DNA of 5,137 bases from Lachnospiraceae bacterium (lineage in GTDB: Bacteria > Bacillota > Clostridia > Lachnospirales > Lachnospiraceae): the NCBI GenBank assembly GCA_900759225.1, contig CAAEUM010000188.1, positions 1 through 5,137 on the forward strand, written 5' to 3'. The position numbers and the translations under genes are program-made. Shown in pieces: positions 1 through 5,137 of this stretch. Under the pieces are notes generated by a model. It did no database searches and was not told the origin of the DNA. It saw only the letters and a program-made list of their open reading frames with translations. How positions within the stretch are numbered: the stretch's first letter is position 1; the number at the start of each line of letters is the position of its first letter.

Positions 1-48
1 AGTAGTTACCTAGACATCGTATATATCGGCTGTTCAGAAACAGAATGC

Positions 49-88
49 GGCCGTTTTGCTCCGCAAACCCGACCGTTTAGCTTCGCAA
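49..88. repeat. Pair of 18-bp imperfect direct repeats, 22-bp period
   Basis: Copy 1 (49-66, GGCCGTTTTGCTCCGCAA) and copy 2 (71-88, GACCGTTTAGCTTCGCAA) match at 15 of 18 positions and start 22 bp apart, about two helical turns. Copy 1 also holds a small perfect hairpin (TTTGC, loop TCC, GCAAA, 55-67); the same stem is damaged in copy 2. The repeats lie about 50 bp upstream of the tetR promoter. They could be a binding site for another regulator, a remnant of a dispersed intergenic repeat, or the decayed end of an upstream gene. The repeat is plain in the sequence; its role is unknown. Confidence 0.55.
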
Positions 89-135
89 TATGCAAATTCT
101 ACAAAATATGGACTGATATATGTTTAAAAATACAA

Positions 136-164
136 TTGACTATGTGGTCTATATCATGTAAACT
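136..164 (+). promoter_or_regulatory. Sigma-70-type promoter of the tetR operon
   Basis: A -35 element TTGACT (136-141; 5 of 6 to consensus) is followed after exactly 17 bp by a -10 element TAAACT (159-164; 4 of 6 to TATAAT). Transcription would start near 171, giving a leader of roughly 38 nt before the tetR start codon at 209. It is the best promoter match in the window and is correctly placed for the first gene. No comparable promoter was found between the downstream genes, so it may drive tetR, the antiporter fusion and the hydrolase together. Confidence 0.7.
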
Positions 165-175
165 GTTATAGACCA
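145..175. promoter_or_regulatory. Inverted-repeat operator overlapping the promoter
   Basis: Perfect 9-bp arms TGGTCTATA (145-153) and TATAGACCA (167-175) flank a 13-bp centre that is itself partly symmetric about position 160. The element covers the spacer, the -10 box and the predicted transcription start, so a bound dimer would block RNA polymerase. TetR-family repressors typically bind such palindromes in front of their own gene, so this is the likely autoregulatory operator of the protein encoded at 209. The palindrome is seen directly; the binding partner is inferred from position. Confidence 0.65.
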
Positions 176-208
176 TGCGGTAAATAAACATGAAAAGGAG
201 GTGTACGA

Positions 209-829
209 ATGAAAAAAGAGGAAAAGACAAAGCGCACCTATGAAAGGATTATGTCTGCCGCCATTGTGGAATTTGGAACAAAAAGCTATGACAGTGCTTC
301 GCTGACAACGCTCTGCAATGAAAATCAGATTTCCAAGGGGCTGGTATATCATAATTTTAAAAATAAAGATGAGCTGTATTTGAAGTGTGTTGAAGAATGT
401 TTTGAAAAAATGACCTCATACTTTAAAGAACGGGAGTATGAGACAGAAAATGTGCAGGAAGGTATGCACAAGCTTTTTCAGATGCGCCAGCAGTTTTTTA
501 AGGAGAATCCATATTACTGCAATATATTTTTTAATGCAGTTTTGCAGCCTCCGGAGCATCTGCAAGGAGAAATACACCGGATCCGGAAGGAATATGATGA
601 TTTCAATGTAAATTGCTTTAAAAAATTATTGCAGCAGATGCAGCTTCGGGAAGGGATCACCGTAGAAACGGCTATGGAGTATTTTATGGTTTTTCTGGAA
701 ATGTTCAATGGGTATTTTCAAAGCAGATCCTGTGAAAAAGCGGATATTCATGCATTGATGCAGGATCATGAGGTAAATCTTTCTAAAATCCTTGATATTA
801 TGTTATATGGGGTTGCTAAGGAAGGATAA
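209..829 (+). CDS. TetR/AcrR-family transcriptional regulator
   Basis: A 206-residue protein, a usual length for TetR-family one-component regulators, which bind DNA as dimers and release it when a small ligand enters the C-terminal domain. The N-terminal region has the family pattern: a first helix (about residues 7-24, RTYERIMSAAIVEFGTK) and a helix-turn-helix at about 31-50, containing LTTLCNENQISKGLVYHNF, followed by KNKDELY. The C-terminal half (about 60-206) is helical and rich in Phe, Met and Tyr, as expected for ligand binding and dimerisation; I cannot name the ligand. A strong ribosome binding site, AAGGAGGTG (195-203), fixes the ATG at 209. The gene lies directly behind a promoter containing a 9-bp-arm palindrome, so autorepression is likely. 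The antiporter fusion begins 61 bp downstream on the same strand and is the most likely additional target. Family assignment is firm; the regulated function is inferred from neighbours. Confidence 0.93.
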   Translation: MKKEEKTKRTYERIMSAAIVEFGTKSYDSASLTTLCNENQISKGLVYHNFKNKDELYLKCVEECFEKMTSYFKEREYETENVQEGMHKLFQMRQQFFKENPYYCNIFFNAVLQPPEHLQGEIHRIRKEYDDFNVNCFKKLLQQMQLREGITVETAMEYFMVFLEMFNGYFQSRSCEKADIHALMQDHEVNLSKILDIMLYGVAKEG

Positions 830-835
830 TGGTTA

Positions 836-860
836 CACTTAAAGTGACATTTGAGTGACA
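836..860. repeat. Small inverted and direct repeats between tetR and the antiporter gene
   Basis: CACTT (836-840) and AAGTG (842-846) form a short palindrome around one base. AGTGACA occurs twice (843-849 and 854-860), 11 bp apart, about one helical turn. They sit in the 61-bp gap before the antiporter gene and could be a weak regulator site, but they are short enough to arise by chance. I see no good promoter in this gap. Confidence 0.3.
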
Positions 861-876
861 ATGATACGAACAGCTT

Positions 877-881
877 GGAGG
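877..881 (+). promoter_or_regulatory. Ribosome binding site deciding the antiporter start
   Basis: GGAGG lies 9 nt before the ATG at 891. The longest open frame begins earlier, at a GTG at 855 (with an in-frame ATG at 861), but neither has a purine-rich site in front. The 12 extra residues they would add (including RTAWRKKE) are charged and uncharacteristic of the first helix of this transporter family. The ATG at 891 is therefore preferred. Confidence 0.8.
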
Positions 882-890
882 AAAAAAGAA

Positions 891-2720
891 ATGATCGTTT
901 TAGTTATAAGACTGTTGGCGGCAGCAATGCTTGCATTTCTGGCAGGTAAGCTTATTTCAAAAATAAAGCTTCCGTCTATTTTAGGGTGGCTGATTGCAGG
1001 AATGATCCTGGGGCCCCATGCAGTTTCGCTGATGAATGAACAAATCTTGGATGCAGGCTGGTATCAGACCATGATGCATATTCTGGAATGTGCAGTGGGT
1101 CTGATGATCGGTACAGAGCTTGTATGGAATAAGATCAAGCGTTCCGGAAAGGCGATAGTGATCACAACTCTTACACAGTCTATAGGCACATTTTTGTTTG
1201 TGTCCCTGGTCTTTGGGATTGTATTCTATTCTCAGGGAATTCCGCTGTATCTGGCATTTTTATTTGGAGGTATTGCACTGGCAACGGCACCGGCGCCAGC
1301 CTTATCCATTGTGCGTGAGTTTAAGACAAGCGGCCCCGTAACGAATACACTGATTCCTATGGCAGCACTGGATGATATTGTAGGCTGTGTTATTTTCTTT
1401 ACCACCATTGCGATTGTAGCGGGAAATCTTTCGGCAGGGGAGCTGCCAGCTTACATGATCGCGCTGGTTGTGATCCTTCCGCTGCTTATAGGTGCAGCTA
1501 CCGGTATTTTAGCAGGAATTACCCTGAAAAAGGAGAGAGATTCCCGGGAAACACTGTTGATCCTGATCGCCAATATTTTAATTGCTTCATGTGTAGGATT
1601 TTTCTTTAATAATCGGGTTATGCCAAGGCCGGTACTGAACTTTATGCTTATTGGTATGGCATTTTCAGCAGCATTTTCAAACATGATTTCTGAGCAGCGT
1701 CTGGAGCAGATCATGGATGCCTTTAATCCCTTCCTGGGCGTGGCTATGATCCTTGTAATCCTGAATCTGGGAGCGCCTCTGGATTATCATTTAATGCTGG
1801 GAGCAGGTCTGTTTACAGCTATTTATATTGTTGCAAGAGCCTTTGGTAAATATTTTGGCGCATATTTTGGCGCAAGTATTACAAAATCTCCGGAAACCGT
1901 TAAGAAGTATTTGGGTTTTACACTTTTGCCTCATTCCGGCGTGTCGCTTGTATTTACAGGAATTGCAGTTTCTGTATTAACCACACCTGCTCCGGAATGT
2001 GCCAGAATTATTCAGGGAACCATTGCAGCAGCGGCAGTTATCAATGAAATCATTGCTGTGATCATTGCGAAAAAAGGCTTTGAGTGGGCCGGTGAATTTG
2101 AGGGCGGGATGGAAGCAGTTCCGGCAGAGGAAGGAAATGCACGTCCGGTTATTATCACGATCAGCCGTCAGCATGGAAGCGGCGGAAGAGAGGTGGGACG
2201 GCAGCTGGCAGAGCGCCTGGGCATTCCGTTTTATGACCATGAATTGATTGAAATGGCAGCGAAAACCTGCCCTATTGATAAAAATTTTTTTGAGCATGCG
2301 GATACGAAGGGCGCCGGAGGCTTCTGGCATGAGCTGGGAGAAGGCGTTAACCTTGATATGTCATTGAGTGACAAAGCATTTTTGCATCAGGCTTCTGTAA
2401 TCCGGGATATTGCCAGTAAAGGCGGCTGCATTATTGTAGGCCGCTGCGCAGACTATATTTTGAAGGATTACACAAATATATTAAAGGTATTTGTCTATGC
2501 TGATTTAGACAGCCGGAAAGAACGGATTGAACACATTTATAAGGAAGCAGATGAAAAAGCGCTCAGCAAAATTGAAAAGACCGATAAGAAGAGGGCATCT
2601 TACTATAAATATTACACCGGGCAGACCTTTGGTGAAGCAAAGAATTATGATATTTGCTTAAACAGCAGCCTGCTGGGAATTGAAAAATGCGTGGACATGA
2701 TACAGTCAGTGTGTTCATAG
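891..2720 (+). CDS. CPA2-type cation:proton antiporter fused to a cytidylate kinase-like domain
   Basis: A 609-residue two-domain protein. Residues 1 to about 400 form a membrane domain with about 12-13 hydrophobic segments of the Na+/H+ exchanger fold. Family marks are KLPSILGWLIAGMILGPH in the second segment, ATAPAPA at 131-137 in the fifth, and the acidic pair D161-D162 (ALDDIVG) in the sixth, which corresponds to the ion-binding Asp pair of electrogenic exchangers. A short Gly/Glu-rich linker (about 400-417) leads to a cytosolic domain of the cytidylate-kinase-like family (PF13189 type) at 418-609. Its marks are ISRQHGSGGREVGRQLAERL (P-loop region), YDHE at 448-451, IIVGRCADY at 514-522, and a C-terminal DKKRASYYKYYTG stretch from 565. 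The usual Walker A lysine is replaced by the GSGGRE form, which I recall as normal for this family. Kef-type relatives carry an RCK/KTN domain in this place, so the kinase-like domain may sense or use a nucleotide to control transport. Which cation moves, and whether the domain is catalytic, cannot be read from sequence. The hydrolase gene starts 30 bp downstream, and TetR control is likely. Confidence 0.88.
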   Translation: MIVLVIRLLAAAMLAFLAGKLISKIKLPSILGWLIAGMILGPHAVSLMNEQILDAGWYQTMMHILECAVGLMIGTELVWNKIKRSGKAIVITTLTQSIGTFLFVSLVFGIVFYSQGIPLYLAFLFGGIALATAPAPALSIVREFKTSGPVTNTLIPMAALDDIVGCVIFFTTIAIVAGNLSAGELPAYMIALVVILPLLIGAATGILAGITLKKERDSRETLLILIANILIASCVGFFFNNRVMPRPVLNFMLIGMAFSAAFSNMISEQRLEQIMDAFNPFLGVAMILVILNLGAPLDYHLMLGAGLFTAIYIVARAFGKYFGAYFGASITKSPETVKKYLGFTLLPHSGVSLVFTGIAVSVLTTPAPECARIIQGTIAAAAVINEIIAVIIAKKGFEWAGEFEGGMEAVPAEEGNARPVIITISRQHGSGGREVGRQLAERLGIPFYDHELIEMAAKTCPIDKNFFEHADTKGAGGFWHELGEGVNLDMSLSDKAFLHQASVIRDIASKGGCIIVGRCADYILKDYTNILKVFVYADLDSRKERIEHIYKEADEKALSKIEKTDKKRASYYKYYTGQTFGEAKNYDICLNSSLLGIEKCVDMIQSVCS

Positions 2721-2750
2721 GATATAAAATGGTATGGAAAAGGAGAACAA

Positions 2751-3909
2751 ATGCATCAGCTGGATGAATTCATAAACGATATGGAACAGAGCGGAATCCC
2801 TCTTCACAGCGTGGCGGTGATCCATAAGGGGAAGGTGCTGGAGGAGCGCTATCTGGGCGATTTTACAAAGGATTCGCTGCATCGCATGTACTCCATTACA
2901 AAAAGTTTTGTATCTGTGGCAATAGGACTTTTGGAACAGGAGGGAAAGCTGTGTCTGACAGACCCTGTTTTAAACTATTTTGAGGAATACAAAATGCCGG
3001 GGCAGAGCCAGGAGCTTCGGGAAATGACGATTGAAGATATGCTGAAAATGCAGACCTGCTATGTGGAAACCACCTATAAGAAAAATCATAAGGAACCATG
3101 GCTTCCCAGCTTTTATGGAAAATCAGTTTCATGAAACCATAGGCGGCGGTGGGCTCATGGCAAAAACAAGTGATATGGTAAAATTTGCCCAGCTGCTTAT
3201 GAATGACGGTATGTGCCAGGGGAGACAGCTCCTGCCTCTGGAATATATGAAAAAAGCTACCTCCCTGCAGGCGGCAACCAATATAAAAGGTGCTATTATA
3301 GAGGAGCGCCAGGGATACGGTTATCAGTTCTGGCGTTTTACCCATAATGGCTTTGGCTGCTATGGGAAAGGAGGACAGTTTATCCTTTGCTATCCGGATC
3401 ATGAGCTGGCTGTTGTGACAACAGCGGATACCACAGGCATTCAGGGCGGGAATCAGCTGATTTATAACGGGGTTTACCGCCATCTGCTTTCCGGACTGGA
3501 GAAAAGCGGGAAAATACATGATTTTGGCAGTGGGTCAAAACAGGCCGGAAATATAGATTGGATATTTGGACATACATATATTTGCCGGGAAAACAGCATT
3601 TTTAAATGTCTGAGATTTGAAAAAGATAAGATTGTTTTTGCAACAGAGGAAAAACAGTACGAGCTGGCAATCGGATGGGAAAAAGAGGAAAAAGGTCTTT
3701 TCCCTGTTTATGGTGATCCATGTGTGACAAAGGTGACCATGGCTGATGACAGGACACTGTATATACGAAGTGAGATATTAGGAGAAAATCTGGCCTGCTT
3801 TGAAATGCAGGCGGCATTTAAGGGTGATGATCTGTGCTGCGCCATGAAGAATACCCAGGACTTTGATTATGAGGAATTTTCTGGGTGGATTGAGGCTGAG
3901 CGGGAGTAA
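2751..3909 (+). pseudogene. Serine beta-lactamase-like hydrolase, frameshifted with internal deletion
   Basis: A remnant of a class C beta-lactamase/penicillin-binding-protein-like serine hydrolase (PF00144 type). AGGAG (2741-2745) sits 5 nt before the ATG. The first frame gives 127 residues, with the nucleophile motif S48-I-T-K51 (SxxK; codons 2892-2903) and EMTIEDMLKMQTC, then stops at 3132-3134. Homology resumes at once in another frame: IGGGGLMAKTSDMVKFAQLL from about 3139, a third-motif-like YGKGGQF at 3361, CYPDHELAVVTTAD, and a C-terminal beta-rich tail ending at 3909. In intact relatives the stretch between these parts is roughly 60-80 residues longer and carries the catalytic Tyr motif (YxN/YxS), which is absent here. 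So this is a deletion plus frame change, not a single-base slip, and the product should be inactive. The second frame has internal ATGs but no ribosome binding site, so it is probably not a separate gene. An assembly error at about 3110-3145 is a possible alternative. Confidence 0.82.
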
Positions 3910-3920
3910 AAGACAGGAAA

Positions 3921-3927
3921 AAAGGAG
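3921..3927 (+). promoter_or_regulatory. Ribosome binding site of the PrpR-like regulator gene
   Basis: AAAGGAG ends 8 nt before the ATG at 3936 and lies in a 26-bp gap after the stop of the broken hydrolase. The gap is too short for a full promoter plus terminator, so transcription of this gene comes either by read-through or from a promoter within the hydrolase remnant. Confidence 0.75.
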
Positions 3928-3935
3928 AATGTATT

Positions 3936-5137
3936 ATGGCAGGAATTGCAGTGTTTCTTCCAAGTGAGATTATGCGCCAGCAGGCACAGGAACTTCTGGA
4001 GAAAACGGATAACCATGTAATTATTAATAAGACTACTACGATAGATAATATTGTAGAAGAAACAAGAAAAGCAATTGAAATGGGAGCTAATATTGTAGTA
4101 GCAAGAGGTCACCAGGCTTGTGATGTGGAACAATATACGAATATTCCGGTAGTAGAGGTGGTCATGACTGCTCAGGAATTGGGGCTTCTTATTATGAAAG
4201 CCAAAAAGATGGTGAACAAATCATTTCCTGTAATTGGACTTTTTTGCTGGAAGGGTATGTTGTGTGATACTACTTATTTTGAACAACTTTATGATGTGAA
4301 ATTAGTTACAGTTTATTTTAACGAACAAGAAGATTGGTTTGAACAAGTGGAGCGAGGTATTCAGGAAGGCATGGATGTGATTATTGGAGGTGAAAAATGT
4401 GTACGTTTCTGCAGTCAGAGAGATTTTCCAGTTATATATCTTGAAACAACAGGAGAATCGATTGGTATTGCCTTAAAACAGGCAGAAAATATGTATCATG
4501 TAGCAGAAATTGAGAAGCATAGCTATGCGCAATTTAATACTGTTTTGGATAGTTCTATTAACGGGATTATAAAAATTGATGCAAATGGGTATGTGCAGAC
4601 AATGAATCGCGCTATGGAGGAATTGCTGGGAATTTCTTCTCAGACTGCAGTTCGATGTCCAATCCAAGAAGTATTTCCAGCTGTTGACAGTGAGATGGTG
4701 ATTAAGGTTCTGTTGGGGCAGGAGGAGACATATTCTACTTTTGTGAGCAATGAGAAGGTTGCTATGGTTGTAATCATAGAACCAATTGTAGTAGATAAAT
4801 CTATCACGGGAGCTATCATTTCTTGTAATCGGACAAAACGATTGAACTGGTCGGAGGATAAACTGAAAGAAAAATTGCAATCAGGCTTTGTAGCGACAGA
4901 AACGCTTGATCATTTATTGAAGAGAAGGCCAGGATTAAAAGATGCGATTGCACAGGCAAAGATATATGCACAATCTAGTAGCCCCATTTTTATTGAAGGA
5001 TATTCGGATGGTGAAATTGAAAGTTTTTGTCAGGGAATACATAATTATAGTCTACGCAAGAATGGCCCTTTTGTAGTAGTAAATTTAGCTAATATTCCTA
5101 GCCATCAACAGATGCATGCGTTATTTGGAGTATCGGA
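3936..5137 (+). CDS. PrpR-N/PAS/sigma-54 AAA-type regulator with degenerate Walker A (3' end outside window)
   Basis: The reading frame is open for 400 codons and runs off the window end. Residues 1 to about 185 resemble the PrpR N-terminal sensor domain (PF06506 type): VVARGHQACDVEQYTNIPVVEV near 54-75 and DVIIGGEKCVRF near 147-158 match its ARG..IPVVE and GG patterns. A PAS domain follows at about 195-295 (FNTVLDSSINGIIKIDANG, then MNRAMEELLG). From about residue 323 the start of a sigma-54-interacting AAA+ domain is recognisable: SSSPIFIEGYSDGEIESF, IHNYSLRKNGPFVVVNLANIP, then LFG. The ATP-binding loop, normally GESGTGKE, reads GYSDGEIE at 355-362, with Ile361 in place of the lysine, so ATP hydrolysis is probably lost. 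The GAFTGA loop and DNA-binding end lie beyond the window. Family members regulate catabolic operons in response to a small metabolite; the ligand here is unknown. Spot counts show AT-rich stretches (15 of 60 G+C in 4021-4080). Confidence 0.85.
   Translation, partial: MAGIAVFLPSEIMRQQAQELLEKTDNHVIINKTTTIDNIVEETRKAIEMGANIVVARGHQACDVEQYTNIPVVEVVMTAQELGLLIMKAKKMVNKSFPVIGLFCWKGMLCDTTYFEQLYDVKLVTVYFNEQEDWFEQVERGIQEGMDVIIGGEKCVRFCSQRDFPVIYLETTGESIGIALKQAENMYHVAEIEKHSYAQFNTVLDSSINGIIKIDANGYVQTMNRAMEELLGISSQTAVRCPIQEVFPAVDSEMVIKVLLGQEETYSTFVSNEKVAMVVIIEPIVVDKSITGAIISCNRTKRLNWSEDKLKEKLQSGFVATETLDHLLKRRPGLKDAIAQAKIYAQSSSPIFIEGYSDGEIESFCQGIHNYSLRKNGPFVVVNLANIPSHQQMHALFGVS

Noticed and set aside
1..171. 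Open frame 1 running from the window edge to a TAG at 169-171, as a possible end of an upstream gene
   Set aside because: It runs through the direct repeats, the -35/-10 promoter and the operator, and its translation resembles no protein family I recognise; it is most likely a chance open frame.
855..890. Earlier GTG (855) or ATG (861) start for the antiporter fusion
   Set aside because: No ribosome binding site precedes them, whereas GGAGG at 877-881 is well spaced for the ATG at 891, which begins directly with the first membrane helix.
3110..3145. Programmed ribosomal frameshift joining the two hydrolase frames
   Set aside because: I see no slippery heptamer with a downstream structure, and a joined product would still lack the central catalytic segment.
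2896..3519. Long antisense open frame (207 codons) opposite the hydrolase
   Set aside because: It has no recognisable domain, and overlaps a gene with clear homology; it looks like a codon-bias shadow.
3061..3909. Second half of the hydrolase as an independent gene starting at 3061
   Set aside because: Its first roughly 20 residues are an out-of-frame reading of the upstream part, no ribosome binding site precedes the start, and it lacks the catalytic SxxK.
4473..4880. Antisense open frame (135 codons) opposite the PrpR-like gene
   Set aside because: The opposite strand carries clear PAS-domain coding sequence, and the antisense translation is low-complexity and unlike any known family.
1..5137. 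CRISPR array, tRNA, rRNA, insertion sequence or phage features
   Set aside because: I found no regularly spaced repeat array, no tRNA-like cloverleaf sequence, no transposase motifs and no IS-type terminal repeats.

Overview
The window looks like a low-to-moderate-GC Gram-positive chromosome, most likely a gut Clostridia of the Lachnospiraceae type. This is inferred from strong AGGAG-type ribosome binding sites before every gene, tightly packed co-directional genes, and the protein families present. No marker gene confirms the taxon. All supported genes are on the + strand, and I saw no convincing intrinsic terminator between them.

Layout: positions 1-208 are non-coding. They hold a pair of 18-bp imperfect direct repeats (49-88) and then a sigma-70-type promoter (136-164) inside a perfect 9-bp-arm inverted repeat, which looks like an operator. 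A TetR/AcrR-family regulator follows (209-829). Next, after 61 bp, is a fusion protein (891-2720): a CPA2-type cation:proton antiporter membrane domain joined to a C-terminal cytidylate-kinase-like P-loop domain. A serine beta-lactamase-like hydrolase gene (2751-3909) begins 30 bp later. It is broken by a frame change that coincides with an apparent internal deletion removing the middle of the catalytic domain. After 26 bp a PrpR-N/PAS/sigma-54-AAA-type regulator begins (3936) and runs off the window end. Its AAA domain has lost the Walker A lysine.

How they may work together: the TetR protein probably represses its own promoter through the inverted repeat and, by read-through, the antiporter and hydrolase genes, giving an inducible ion-homeostasis or stress operon. 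The most distinctive feature is the antiporter-kinase fusion. The kinase-like nucleotide-binding fold sits where Kef-type antiporters carry their RCK/KTN nucleotide-sensing domain, which suggests gating or coupling by a nucleotide. The PrpR-like regulator is probably a separate unit serving genes beyond the window.
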